Under the pieces are notes generated by a model, which saw only the letters and a program-made list of their open reading frames with translations, was not told where the DNA came from and ran no database searches. Below, piece by piece: positions 17,453 through 27,705 of a DNA stretch of 56,925 nt (position 1 is its first letter; every line of letters begins with the position of its first letter). A program made the translations under genes and the position numbers. This stretch comes from Spirochaetes bacterium ADurb.Bin133 (GTDB lineage Bacteria; Spirochaetota; GWE2-31-10; MWDO01). Location of the stretch: NCBI GenBank assembly GCA_002070605.1, contig MWDO01000013.1, positions 1 through 56,925 of the forward strand. The letters run 5' to 3'.

Positions 17453-20400
17453 TTATTTTTTAATCGAATACAACTTGATAAAACAATCTTCGGGGAAATC
17501 GGCGCTTCCCGGTTTGTCTATCGGCAAACTTTTTTCGACGTCGACGTTATCATGTTTAATGACTTCGACTTTATCAACGCCAAATACGTCTTTGAAAATA
17601 TTTCTTAATGAAAATATTTTTCCGTCTCCGATAGCGACATTTTGATAATATTGATTTCTTGAATTCAAAAACGTTCCGTCGTCTTGAAAAGAGTACGATA
17701 ACTTTAAAGAGTTCTCTTCTATAATGTTTGCGTCTAAAAATAATTCGGAAACGATAAAAGAGCCTTCGTCAGATTTGAGATTAGGAGTAGTTTGTATATA
17801 TAAACTTCTCTTTTTATCGGACTTTATCTCCTTATCGGCGTCGTAAAAAGAGTAGAGGTTTCTAGAATCGCTAAATAGAGTCGTTCTAACTTTGATCTCT
17901 CCTTCTGTCAGATTATTATAAAGATTTATCGCCGAATCCGCCCCGTATAATTTATCAAAACTTATCGGATTGATTAGTAAAACTATCTCTTCATATTTTG
18001 ACAAATCTTTTTTCTCCAAACCTTTTGCAATAGAAATAAATTCGGCTTGAAGATTCTTTAATCTTACGGTAAGCTCTTTATTAACCAAAACGACGTCCGT
18101 ATCCGGCTTTATTTTGGAAGACAATTCGCCGATAGCTATCGGATTTGTCGACTCCAGATCTCCGGCTATAACGACTAAAGTTTTATCTTTGATATCTTTC
18201 GTAAAAAAATCCATACTTGGCAGTTTATTAATCTTTGCGAAAGCCCTCCACAACGAACTCTGCGAATAATAGTTCGCAACGTCCCAGTTCATTAATTTGG
18301 CGGCGATCTTTACGACCTCGTAATCCTCGGCGCTCAAAGAAGGCGACGGATAGATAACGGCGTCCCTGAAATTTTCAAGTTTATCGTAATTGAAGAGAGA
18401 TACGTCGTTTTTATGCGCCGCGATGTCCGGAAAACCAAACCTTCCTCTGCCGCACAAATAACCGTCTCTTTCATGAACTTCGTATATCGAACCGTTAAAC
18501 AACTCTACGCTGTTTTTACATCCAACGCTGCAATGAAAACAGTAAGAATCAATCATATCCCCTTTTAAAGGAACTTTCTTCATCGCCGGTATTTTAGGAA
18601 CAATCGCGCCGACCGGACATCCCGATATACACGTTCCGCAAGAAATACAATCCGTATCCGATAAATTACGCCCGAAATTCGGCGATACTATTGCGTCGAA
18701 ACCTCTTTTAACGTAGCCGTAAACGCCGATATTTACCTTTTTGGAACACAATCTGACGCATCTGCCGCATAATATGCACTTCGACGGCTCTCTAAAAAGA
18801 TACTTAGAACTATCGTCAAATAGCGGAGTATTTACCGCGCCTCTATACTTATTATCCTGCGCTTCGTAATCCTCGGCGTATTTCTTCAACAGGCATTGGT
18901 AAACGTCCATACAACCGCACTCCATACATCTGGCGGCTTCTCTTAGCGCTCTGCTCTCCGCAAAAACTTTCTCTATCTCTTTAAAATTGCTTTTCCTTTC
19001 GTCGGGTTCTAAAACGTCGATTTTTTCCCTGCTTTTTTTCTCCCATCGCGAGAGGAACTCTTCGTCTATCTCCTTCAAATCCTCTCTTTTGCTCAAAAAT
19101 TCTTTTTTGGGTTCTAAAGACTCCGCTCCTTGCAGATATTTCAATATTGCCGACGCCGCTTTTTTACCGCCGGCTAGCGCCTCGACAACCGTCGCCGCTC
19201 CCGTCGCGTAATCTCCGGCGATAAAAACCTTTTCTAAAGCGGTCTGCCCCGTTTTATCGTTGTAAGATATTTTTTTATTGTCCGGAACCATCTCGTTACG
19301 TCTATCGCCTAATATGTCGTAATCCGGTCTCTGACCGATAGCGGCGATTATAAAATCATAATTTTCCGTAAACTCCGATCCTTCGATCGGAATAGGCTTT
19401 CTTCTTCCCGAAGCGTCGGCGTCGCCAAGTTTCATCTTCCGGCAAACCATACCCGTCGCCTTATCTCCGTCCTTCGCAATCTCAACGGGAAGAGTAAGGA
19501 GTTGAAATTTAATCCCCTCCTCTTCGGCTTCGTCCTTTTCTACCTCGTTTGCCGGCATCTCGTCCCTGCTTCTTCTATAAACTATAACGACCTCTTCGGC
19601 TCCGAGTCTCAACGCCGTTCGAGCGCAGTCAAACGCCGTATTGCCGCCGCCGACTATAGCGACCTTTCCGCTAATTTCGACTTTTTTATCGTCGGCAATA
19701 TTCTCCAAAAATTTAATACCGTCAAGTATATTGTCGGCGTCTTCGTTTGGAACGCCGAGTTTTGATGCGCTCCATGCGCCGCACGCAACGACGACGGAGT
19801 CAAATCCGTCCTTAATCAATCCGTCTATGGTAAAATCTTCATTCAAGACTTTATTATAATTTACCTTAACGCCTAGATCGATAATCAAGGCGATCTCTTT
19901 CGCTAAAACGTCTTTCGGAAGTCTATATTGCGGTATGCCGTATAGCAACATCCCGCCGAGTTTTTCTTTCTTTTCAAATATTTCAACGTCGACGCCCTCC
20001 CTAATCAAATAGTAAGCGGCTGATAATCCGGCGGGACCTCCGCCTATTACCGCTACTCTTTTGCCTATCTTATTTTTTAATTCAGGTCTGTAAGGACTCT
20101 TCGAATTAAGGTCCATATCGGCGACGAACCTTTTTAGATAGTCTATAGCTATCGGCTCTTCTACTTTTTGTCTTCGGCATTTTTCTTCGCAAAACTTCGG
20201 ACATACTCTCCCGATACTTGCCGGAAGCGGTATGGTCTCTTTGATCAATTTTAGCGCGTCGTCGTATTTTTTATTCGCTATAAGACCGACGTAACCCTGT
20301 ACGTCGCACCCCGCGGGACAAGCCGACTTACAAGGCGCGATACAATCGCCGTAGTGGTTGGATAACGTCAACTCAAGCGCCGTTCTTCTCGAGTCCGTCG

Positions 20401-20641
20401 TTGTTTTGGAAGTAGTCTGTATCTCAATCCCCTCTCTCAGCTTAGTCGCGCATGCCGGAATCAAAGTCCTTGCTCCCTTTACTTCGACGACGCAGAGGAA
20501 ACAACTTCCGTAAGGAGTCAATCTTTCGTCGTAACATAAAGTCGGGATCTCGACTCCTTGAGTCTTTGCAAAATCTAATATAGTTAAATCGTCGTCCGAT
20601 ACAAAGTTTTGTCCGTTGAAAATTATATTTACCTGAGCCAT
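17453..20641 (-). CDS. GltD/NuoG-like multi-cluster Fe-S flavoprotein oxidoreductase
   Basis: The 1062-residue protein is a fusion. It starts with a [2Fe-2S] ferredoxin of NuoG type (C36, C47, C50, C64), followed by GltD-type cysteines C100, C104, C108, C112 and C147, C151, C155. Next is an FAD domain (VAVIGGGPAGLSAA from about 197), an NAD(P) domain (VAIVGGGNTAFD, VVIVYRRSRDEMPA) and FIAGDYATGAATVVEAL. Then come two ferredoxin-type [4Fe-4S] motifs (CILCGRCVRLC, CISCGTCISGCPVGAI). The last third begins like a molybdopterin oxidoreductase (YCFHCSVGC) but is too short and degenerate to hold a full cofactor domain. It probably passes electrons between NAD(P)H and another Fe-S protein, hydrogenase or formate dehydrogenase, but no partner is adjacent. 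It is not an ordinary glutamate synthase small subunit. Confidence 0.82.
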   Translation of the reverse strand: MAQVNIIFNGQNFVSDDDLTILDFAKTQGVEIPTLCYDERLTPYGSCFLCVVEVKGARTLIPACATKLREGIEIQTTSKTTTDSRRTALELTLSNHYGDCIAPCKSACPAGCDVQGYVGLIANKKYDDALKLIKETIPLPASIGRVCPKFCEEKCRRQKVEEPIAIDYLKRFVADMDLNSKSPYRPELKNKIGKRVAVIGGGPAGLSAAYYLIREGVDVEIFEKKEKLGGMLLYGIPQYRLPKDVLAKEIALIIDLGVKVNYNKVLNEDFTIDGLIKDGFDSVVVACGAWSASKLGVPNEDADNILDGIKFLENIADDKKVEISGKVAIVGGGNTAFDCARTALRLGAEEVVIVYRRSRDEMPANEVEKDEAEEEGIKFQLLTLPVEIAKDGDKATGMVCRKMKLGDADASGRRKPIPIEGSEFTENYDFIIAAIGQRPDYDILGDRRNEMVPDNKKISYNDKTGQTALEKVFIAGDYATGAATVVEALAGGKKAASAILKYLQGAESLEPKKEFLSKREDLKEIDEEFLSRWEKKSREKIDVLEPDERKSNFKEIEKVFAESRALREAARCMECGCMDVYQCLLKKYAEDYEAQDNKYRGAVNTPLFDDSSKYLFREPSKCILCGRCVRLCSKKVNIGVYGYVKRGFDAIVSPNFGRNLSDTDCISCGTCISGCPVGAIVPKIPAMKKVPLKGDMIDSYCFHCSVGCKNSVELFNGSIYEVHERDGYLCGRGRFGFPDIAAHKNDVSLFNYDKLENFRDAVIYPSPSLSAEDYEVVKIAAKLMNWDVANYYSQSSLWRAFAKINKLPSMDFFTKDIKDKTLVVIAGDLESTNPIAIGELSSKIKPDTDVVLVNKELTVRLKNLQAEFISIAKGLEKKDLSKYEEIVLLINPISFDKLYGADSAINLYNNLTEGEIKVRTTLFSDSRNLYSFYDADKEIKSDKKRSLYIQTTPNLKSDEGSFIVSELFLDANIIEENSLKLSYSFQDDGTFLNSRNQYYQNVAIGDGKIFSLRNIFKDVFGVDKVEVIKHDNVDVEKSLPIDKPGSADFPEDCFIKLYSIKK

Positions 20642-20732
20642 ATCAATCCCGCTTTTATTATAAATTTAAGTTTGTTTGACTTTACTATATTTTTTGACTT
20701 TTTAAAAGGATTTTTTAGCAAAATTTAGCTCT

Positions 20733-20858
20733 CCGCCGGTTTTTTGGGGACGAGGAAATAAAATGACGCATATGCGTCAATTTTATCCTCAACATCATAT
20801 GCGTCAATTTTTTTTTCCACAAAACATCGCATGCGTCAATCCCCAAAAAGCCGACGGG
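20733..20858. mobile_element. 126-bp element with inverted ends and CATATG cores
   Basis: The left end CCGCCGGTTTTTTGGGG (20733-20749) and the reverse complement of the right end, CCGTCGGCTTTTTGGGG (20841-20857), agree at 15 of 17 positions. Inside are a full palindrome GACGCATATGCGTC (20765-20778), a half site CATATGCGTC (20796-20805) and a variant CGCATGCGTC near 20828. No coding capacity. It lies between the 5' end of the Fe-S flavoprotein gene and the 3' end of the thioredoxin-like gene. Confidence 0.75.
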
Positions 20859-20885
20859 ACGCGGAGCTTTATTCTTTTTGGAGTT

Positions 20886-21743
20886 TTATTCTTTGGCGTT
20901 TGAAAGATAATCCGTTTCAAGTTGTTTTAGATAATTTTTCCATTCTTCGCTTAGTTTGTCCCCTTTTAACGAATCCGCAATAAAAAGTTTAGCGGCGTCA
21001 ATTTCGTTATTTAACAACAAAGCGAGAGCGTAATAGTAAACCGAATAGTAACGAACTTCATCGTCCGCCTTATAGTCTAAAAGTTTGTAGAAATACTCTT
21101 TAGCTTTCGGAAAATCCGCCATTTGACCGTAATAATTGCCTATTCCCAAATAAATAACGCCTAATTTATCCTCTTTTATAAGATTCATACCGTTAAGTTT
21201 CTCAAATATAGGAAGGGCTTCGTCGTATCTGGACGATTTTAATAGAATATCCAGCAATTCGGAAGAATTCTCAAAATTATCCTCTTTATACTCCCCCATA
21301 AGTCTGTTAAATTTACCTCTAATCGTAAAAACGTTCTTCATTCTCTCTAAAAACGCCTCGGCGTTGAGAAATCCGCCGATTGAATCTACAAGTTGACCGT
21401 TTGGCTCGACAAATAGTATTGTCGGAAATCCTGAAATATTATAAGGAGCAAGATATTCGCTCGCTTTTTGGTCGGTTTCAGGATTTATCTTCAAATTTAC
21501 AAACATTTTAGACTCTTTTATAACGTCTTTGTCAATATAAGTCTCCTCGTCTAACTTTGAGCACCAACTGCACCAATCGGCGTAAACGTCTACCATAACG
21601 AGCTTGTTCTCTTTTAGCGCTAATTCGTTCGCCTTATCAACGTCTGTAAGCCAATTTATCCCTTTAACGGTTTTCGTTGAAGAACTATCTTTACACGACG
21701 CCAAAACCGACGCAAAAATAAATACAATTATAATCTTTTTCAT
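20886..21743 (-). CDS. Thioredoxin-fold lipoprotein with C-terminal helical repeats
   Basis: The 285-residue protein starts with a lipoprotein signal (MKKIIIVFIFASVLASC, lipidated C17), so it is exported and membrane-tethered. Residues about 30-145 are a thioredoxin fold with active-site C58-S-W-C61 in DVYADWCSWCSK and the cis-proline loop SGFPTILFV. This resembles the DsbD gamma-domain and SoxW-like thioredoxins. Residues about 150-285 look like TPR-type helices (GNYYGQMADFPKAKEYFYKLLDYK). It probably reduces or rearranges disulfides of exported proteins. AGAGG precedes the ATG. It appears to be a single gene; no DsbD/CcdA partner is nearby. Confidence 0.85.
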   Translation of the reverse strand: MKKIIIVFIFASVLASCKDSSSTKTVKGINWLTDVDKANELALKENKLVMVDVYADWCSWCSKLDEETYIDKDVIKESKMFVNLKINPETDQKASEYLAPYNISGFPTILFVEPNGQLVDSIGGFLNAEAFLERMKNVFTIRGKFNRLMGEYKEDNFENSSELLDILLKSSRYDEALPIFEKLNGMNLIKEDKLGVIYLGIGNYYGQMADFPKAKEYFYKLLDYKADDEVRYYSVYYYALALLLNNEIDAAKLFIADSLKGDKLSEEWKNYLKQLETDYLSNAKE

Positions 21744-21883
21744 TGTCGCCTCTTTAAAAAATATAATGTTTAAAATCCGCTAAATATTAGCATAATAAAC
21801 TATAATTCACAATAATAAGTTAGAATATTATAGAAATATTTTTTTTGACGTATCTCTCAGTTTTTGATTGTTAAGCGCGTTTA

Positions 21884-21914
21884 TTAGTATATTCAAAACG
21901 GGAATTCCCGTTTT
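21884..21914. repeat. Second copy of a palindrome-plus-tail repeat
   Basis: AAAACGGGAATTCCCGTTTT (21895-21914) is a perfect 20-bp palindrome. Together with the adjoining TTAGTATATTC it repeats, inverted, the 27-bp sequence at 14351-14377. The gap 21744-22033 shows no other feature apart from the ribosome-binding site of the next gene. Confidence 0.7.
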
Positions 21915-22033
21915 TTAAGAATTTCAATTTTAATCTCAAAATAAATAAAATTTTTTAAAAATATTTAGAAATTTTGTAAAGAGTTTTGAAGAAAAAATTG
22001 TTAATTATAGTATTAAATAAAAAGGAGTCAAAA

Positions 22034-22348
22034 ATGAACAAAAAAGTAAACGAGTTAAATTTAAAGGGTAGGATTTTGAATAATCCGATAGTTAATGAGA
22101 AAGACAACGGAAACAGAATTTTTTCTTTCGATCTCGAAGTCGATCTTACGCTAAAAGACGATAAACGCGGCGATTTGAGAGTCGCGTCGATTCCGGTTAA
22201 TTTAAAGAATCCGTTGATCAAAAAAATTGGGGATAGTCTAAAAAAGAATAAAATAATCTCGGTAGAAGGTTGGTTAAGAGCGCAAGGGGAATCAAACGTT
22301 TTCCTCGAGGCGACCGATCTCGAAGTTCTTAATTATTGCTGGGGTTGA
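22034..22348 (+). CDS. Small SSB-like OB-fold protein
   Basis: The 104-residue protein resembles the N-terminal OB fold of single-stranded DNA-binding proteins. It opens MNKKVNELNLKGRILNNPIV, has an internal beta-rich stretch with FSFDLEVD, and ends with the SSB-like pattern KIGDSLKKNKIISVEGWLRAQ. It has no acidic C-terminal tail, so it is shorter than replicative SSB (about 150-180) and probably not the main cellular SSB. An upstream in-frame ATG at 21986 is rejected because AAGGAGTC sits 5 nt before the ATG at 22034. It is a lone gene convergent with tgt. Possible roles are recombination, competence or plasmid-type DNA handling. Confidence 0.72.
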   Translation: MNKKVNELNLKGRILNNPIVNEKDNGNRIFSFDLEVDLTLKDDKRGDLRVASIPVNLKNPLIKKIGDSLKKNKIISVEGWLRAQGESNVFLEATDLEVLNYCWG

Positions 22349-22358
22349 GTATTTATTC

Positions 22359-23510
<1,152 letters not shown>

Positions 23511-23624
23511 CTAAATAACGTCGCTAATTACAACATTTTCCCGACGACCGTCTTTATTATAAAAGAAACCTGATTTTCGCATATAATTTTATTTTTGTCA
23601 ATTTGGAAAAATTCAGCGAAAATA

Positions 23625-24205
23625 CCCGTGTTTTTTAACGGGAAATAAATTCGACGCATATGTGTCGCATACCGCCGCGCCGCTCCCCGAAGGAAAATTG
23701 ACACATATGGAGCTATATGCCGCGCCGCTCCCCGACGAATAAATTGACACATATGGAGCTATATACCGCCGCGCCGCTCCCCGATAAAAATTGACGCATA
23801 TGGAGCTGCATACGCCGCGCCGCTCCCCGATAGAAATTTGACACATATGGAGCTGCATGCGCCGCGGCTACTCCCCGAAGGAAAATTGACACATATGGAG
23901 CTATACCCGTCGCGGCGCTCCCTGCTATAAATTGACACATATGGAGCTATACGCCGCGTCGCCGATAACGCGCCGCTCCCCGATGAAAATTTGACGCATA
24001 TGGAGCTATATGCCGCGCCGCTCCCCGAAGGAAAATTGACACATATGGAGCTATATGCGCCGCGCCGCTCCCCGATGAAAAATTGACACATATGGGTTGC
24101 ATACCGCCGCGTCGCTCCCTGATGAAAAATTCGACGCATATGCGCCGCGCCGCTCCCCGACGAATAAATTGACACATATGGAGCTATATACGCCGCGCCG
24201 CTACA
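23625..24205 (+). repeat. Tandem array of about 12 CATATG-core units
   Basis: The gap between tgt and the PBP1A gene (762 bp) is nearly filled by this array. GAC(A/G)CATATG cores start at 23653, 23700, 23746, 23793, 23840, 23888, 23934, 23993, 24038, 24085, 24133 and 24171. Spacing is 45-48 bp except for one of 59 and one of 38. Each unit reads roughly AATTGACACATATGGAGCTA then TATGCCGCGCCGCTCCCCGA and a short variable A-rich link. The left edge (23625-23649) resembles an element end (CCCGTGTTTTTTAACGGG then AAATAAA). Several frames stay open through the array but encode only repeat-derived peptides, so no gene is called. Confidence 0.9.
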
Positions 24206-24220
24206 ATTACAATTTTTACG

Positions 24221-24249
24221 TTGACATAAGAGAATAAAATGGATATAAT
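24221..24249 (+). promoter_or_regulatory. Consensus sigma70 promoter of the PBP1A operon
   Basis: TTGACA (24221-24226), a 17-bp spacer and TATAAT (24244-24249) are a perfect consensus. Transcription would start near 24256, only about 8 nt before the GTG start codon. The repeat array ends about 15 bp upstream. Confidence 0.85.
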
Positions 24250-24263
24250 TTCGGGTAAGCGCA

Positions 24264-26492
24264 GTGAAAAGAAGAATAATTAAAATAATACTATTTACTA
24301 TACTAACAATCGTCTCCGTAGCATTTGTAATCGGTTTATCATACGTCGGCGCGGTTTATATGGAGTTTTTATCAAATAAAAATTCCATATTTGAAAAAAT
24401 AGAGCTGTTTGCTAAGGATCTTCAAAGAAACAAGGAGTCCGATATTACGCTCGGATTGGAAGAGGAGGAGATAGACGATATTGATAAAAAGGAGACGGTT
24501 TTCCTCGATAGAAACGGCTCGATCATAACCAAGTACTCAAAAGAGAGGCGTAAACTTATCCCCCTCCGCGAAATACCGTATTTTGTTACAAAAGGATTCA
24601 TTATTATAGAGGATCAGAGGTTTTACGATCATTTCGGTATAAATGTAGTTAGATTTGGCATTGGAATTTTTAACAACATTGTTACTTTCGGTAAAGCCCC
24701 CGGCGGCTCTACAATATCGCAACAACTGGCAAAAATTTTGTTTACAACTCACGAACGCGCGTTAAAAAGAAAGGTTTATGAGATATTCTGCGTTTTCGAA
24801 TTGGAAAAAAGATTTACAAAAGACGATATACTTACGATATATTTAAACTCAATATTTCTGGGACACGGAACTTACGGAATTCAGGACGCGTCAAATTTCT
24901 ATTTCGGTAAGGACGCCGGCGAATTATCTATAGGCGAAGCGGCGTTGCTAATAGGAATGAACAGATCTCCGGAGAGGTATTCGCCTATAAAATATCCCGT
25001 AAAAGCCCGTAATTTACAAATATCGATTCTAAATCAGCTAAAAAACAGGGGCTTCCTTGATAAGAATGAGATTGATTACGAAGTATCCAAATTTTGGACT
25101 AATTTTGAAAACAGGAGCATGGGCGGCAGTCAATCGTTTTGGAAAACCGAAATCAACAGATCGGGTTATATCACGGAATACATTAGGCAAACTCTTGAAA
25201 AAAGTTTCTCTTACGACAAAATTACGGAGGGCGGTCTAACCGTCGAAACGACTATCGATTTGGAAAAACAGAATCTCGCGGAAAACATAGTATCCGAGCA
25301 GTTAAAATATATCAAAAATAAAATCGTTAAAACTGCCGAGAGGGCTAAACTTAAAGGATATGAAGAAAAAGATCTAAAAGACCTTGAAGCGTCGTTAGTT
25401 AGCGTAGATTTCACGACAGGAGAGGTTACCGCTATCGTCGGAGGATCAAACTATACATTTTACAATCAGTTTAACAGAGCGCTTTACGCGCGCAGATCGA
25501 TCGGTTCTTCGGTCAAGCCTTTTATATACTCGTACGCGCTTAGTAAAAAGAGACTAAAGGATAAGGAGATCAATCCTTTTACTAAGTTTAAAGACGAGCT
25601 TGTGGAATACAACATTAATGGAAAAAAGTACGCTCCAAAAAACTATTCCGCCAACCACAAATACGGGAGTTACGTAACTCTTTACGACGCTATGAAAAGA
25701 TCTCTAAACACGGTCGCCGTCGCCGTTCTCAACGATCTCGATATAAAGGAGACCGCCGACTTTATTAGAAAAGCCTCTTTCTTGGTCGACGAGGAGAATA
25801 AAAAAAGAGTCCCCGAAGTGCTTTCGCTTGCCTTAGGCACTTGCGAGATGTCCGCTCTGGAGTTGGCGACGGCTTACTGCATATTTCCGCGGGGAGGCGT
25901 TACGGTTTATCCGGTAATAATCAAAAAAATCTACGACTCCAAAGGCAACGTCTACTACGATAACGCCCGCGCTAATAATCCTTATTTCGACGACCTTTAT
26001 CCTGCGGAATTCAGAAATAACGAAAGGATACTAAACGAAGAGGTCGCCTACGAAACGACGCAGATGTTGAGAAGCGTTTTTGAAAGAGGCGGCACGGCGT
26101 ACGGAGCGGCTTTTAAGACCGGTTTTACGACCCCCGCATTTGGGAAGTCGGGCACAAGTCAAGACTATCGCGACGGCTGGTTTGCGGGATTTACAGATAA
26201 CGAAGTAACCGTTACCTGGGTCGGAATGGACGGCGGCAAATCGCTTCTTCAACCAAGCGAATCAAACGCGGCGATTATTTGGTGCGAGTATGTGAAGCGA
26301 ACGTCCAGAAACGATACAGATCAAATTAAAATTCCAAATAATATGAAATTATATAAAATTTGCGAAGAAACCGGACTACAGGCGTCTGAAAACTGCCCCG
26401 TTATCAAAAACTTTTATTTCTGGATGGACGGCCCGATTCCCGAGAATTGTTATATTCATAACGAACAATATTTTCCAAAAATAAGCGAGTAA
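24264..26492 (+). CDS. Penicillin-binding protein 1A, bifunctional peptidoglycan synthase
   Basis: Inner-membrane enzyme that polymerises and cross-links peptidoglycan. The 742-residue protein has an N-terminal membrane anchor (about 6-30). Its GT51 glycosyltransferase domain shows catalytic E116 in IIEDQRFYDHFGI, GGSTISQQLAK and KRKVYEIF. The transpeptidase domain has S415-x-x-K418 in IGSSVKPF, SLN in KRSLNTVAV and KSGTS at 628-632. Length and order match class A PBPs (mrcA/ponA). The start is GTG with no clear ribosome-binding site and a very short leader. It is the first gene of a rightward run with three membrane or lipoprotein genes, 4 bp before the next start. Confidence 0.95.
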   Translation: MKRRIIKIILFTILTIVSVAFVIGLSYVGAVYMEFLSNKNSIFEKIELFAKDLQRNKESDITLGLEEEEIDDIDKKETVFLDRNGSIITKYSKERRKLIPLREIPYFVTKGFIIIEDQRFYDHFGINVVRFGIGIFNNIVTFGKAPGGSTISQQLAKILFTTHERALKRKVYEIFCVFELEKRFTKDDILTIYLNSIFLGHGTYGIQDASNFYFGKDAGELSIGEAALLIGMNRSPERYSPIKYPVKARNLQISILNQLKNRGFLDKNEIDYEVSKFWTNFENRSMGGSQSFWKTEINRSGYITEYIRQTLEKSFSYDKITEGGLTVETTIDLEKQNLAENIVSEQLKYIKNKIVKTAERAKLKGYEEKDLKDLEASLVSVDFTTGEVTAIVGGSNYTFYNQFNRALYARRSIGSSVKPFIYSYALSKKRLKDKEINPFTKFKDELVEYNINGKKYAPKNYSANHKYGSYVTLYDAMKRSLNTVAVAVLNDLDIKETADFIRKASFLVDEENKKRVPEVLSLALGTCEMSALELATAYCIFPRGGVTVYPVIIKKIYDSKGNVYYDNARANNPYFDDLYPAEFRNNERILNEEVAYETTQMLRSVFERGGTAYGAAFKTGFTTPAFGKSGTSQDYRDGWFAGFTDNEVTVTWVGMDGGKSLLQPSESNAAIIWCEYVKRTSRNDTDQIKIPNNMKLYKICEETGLQASENCPVIKNFYFWMDGPIPENCYIHNEQYFPKISE

Positions 26493-26496
26493 ATTT

Positions 26497-27705
26497 ATGA
26501 AGGTATTCTTATTATTATTTTGTATTATTATATTTTCATGTTCAAAAGTCGATAAGGCGGACTACAATCTCTACCAAAAAAGATTGACGGACGTTGAAAA
26601 CAACGACGATAGAAATTCGGCTTGCTCGACGACTACTCAAAATTGTATCGCCGGTTTTTTTAATAATAAGGGTTCGATCGGCGACAAAGATTTTTACAAC
26701 ATTTCGGTTAGTCAAAAAAACAGCTCTTATAAAATGCTCTTAACTTCGGTACCGGGGATTGATTCAAAGATTACCGTCTATACCCCTCGCGGCAAAATTC
26801 TATTTACCGTCGATGAAAACGGCAGAGGCGAAGGCGAAAAATTGTGGGAATATTATCCAAGCGGAGACGTCATATTGCTTTCGGTTGAAGCAAAAACAAA
26901 CTACAACGAAACGGTTCCTTATTATCTTAATTTTGAAGCGAAAGGGAGGGATAGCGTTGAAGAGATAGAGCCGAATAACGACGAGTCAACCGCTATTAAA
27001 ATTGATATCGGCGATGAAAAACGGGGGCTTATTTCTCCAAAAAACGACTTTGATTATTACAAAATTCAATTAATCGACGGACAGAATTACGACTTTGAAA
27101 TACGGCTTGAAACGTTATCAAAACTGGATCTGAATATGACTATTTACGACAAAGACAACTCTATCCAGAAATTTATCAACGCTAATTCATGGGGAGGAAC
27201 CGAGATATTCTCGTTTTTATCTTCAAAGTCAAAAGTTTATTATATTCGCGTCGGCGGCTCGGTAGATAAATACGACAAGATGGATCCTAAATATACCTTA
27301 TCTGTCAAAAAACTTGATCCTATCTATGTCAACGGAGTAGAGGCTTTCTATGAAAGAGAATTTAACGACGTTATCGGCTTAGCGACGGATATGATAAACG
27401 CTGCGGAGTATATAGGCGCGCTCTTCCCGGAGAACGACGTCGATTGGTATAAATTTGAAGTACTAAAAAACGAAAATATAGTCAACATCTCTTTATCGGG
27501 AATAAGAGGATTAGATCTAGTTTTAGAAATTTATGACAAAAACGGTTCACTAGTTGAAAAAATAGACGAAAATAATATAGACTATGGAGAATATTTTTCT
27601 GCAAACAATTTGAAATCAGGTAGATATTTCATTAAAATATACTCTAAGGTATCAAGATCGATGATAAATTATAATTTATATTATAACGTAAGGTATAAAA
27701 AATGA
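26497..27705 (+). CDS. Lipoprotein with pre-peptidase C-terminal (PPC) domains
   Basis: The 402-residue protein has a short lipoprotein signal (MKVFLLLFCIIIFSCSK, probable lipidated C15). Three similar beta-sandwich blocks of PPC type follow, each with the pattern EPNND...A..I, then DFDYYKIQL, a polar loop, Y(Y/F)IRV or FIKIYSK. The blocks lie at about 45-150, 155-270 and 280-400. PPC domains usually sit beside secreted peptidases, but no peptidase domain is present, so this is probably a surface or periplasmic binding or structural protein. It starts 4 bp after the PBP1A stop and overlaps the next gene by ATGA, indicating one transcript. Confidence 0.8.
   Translation: MKVFLLLFCIIIFSCSKVDKADYNLYQKRLTDVENNDDRNSACSTTTQNCIAGFFNNKGSIGDKDFYNISVSQKNSSYKMLLTSVPGIDSKITVYTPRGKILFTVDENGRGEGEKLWEYYPSGDVILLSVEAKTNYNETVPYYLNFEAKGRDSVEEIEPNNDESTAIKIDIGDEKRGLISPKNDFDYYKIQLIDGQNYDFEIRLETLSKLDLNMTIYDKDNSIQKFINANSWGGTEIFSFLSSKSKVYYIRVGGSVDKYDKMDPKYTLSVKKLDPIYVNGVEAFYEREFNDVIGLATDMINAAEYIGALFPENDVDWYKFEVLKNENIVNISLSGIRGLDLVLEIYDKNGSLVEKIDENNIDYGEYFSANNLKSGRYFIKIYSKVSRSMINYNLYYNVRYKK

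Noticed and set aside
23527-24177. Several long open frames on the minus strand through the tandem array (up to about 138 codons, with MCQF, SSICVNF and GERRG-like repeats)
   Set aside because: The frames stay open only because the repeat unit lacks stops. Three frames overlap, composition is repeat-derived and no consistent ribosome-binding site is present.
23625-24205. CRISPR-like periodic array
   Set aside because: There are no unique spacers: both halves of the unit repeat. No cas genes are present and the period of about 47 bp is not divided into conserved repeat and variable spacer.
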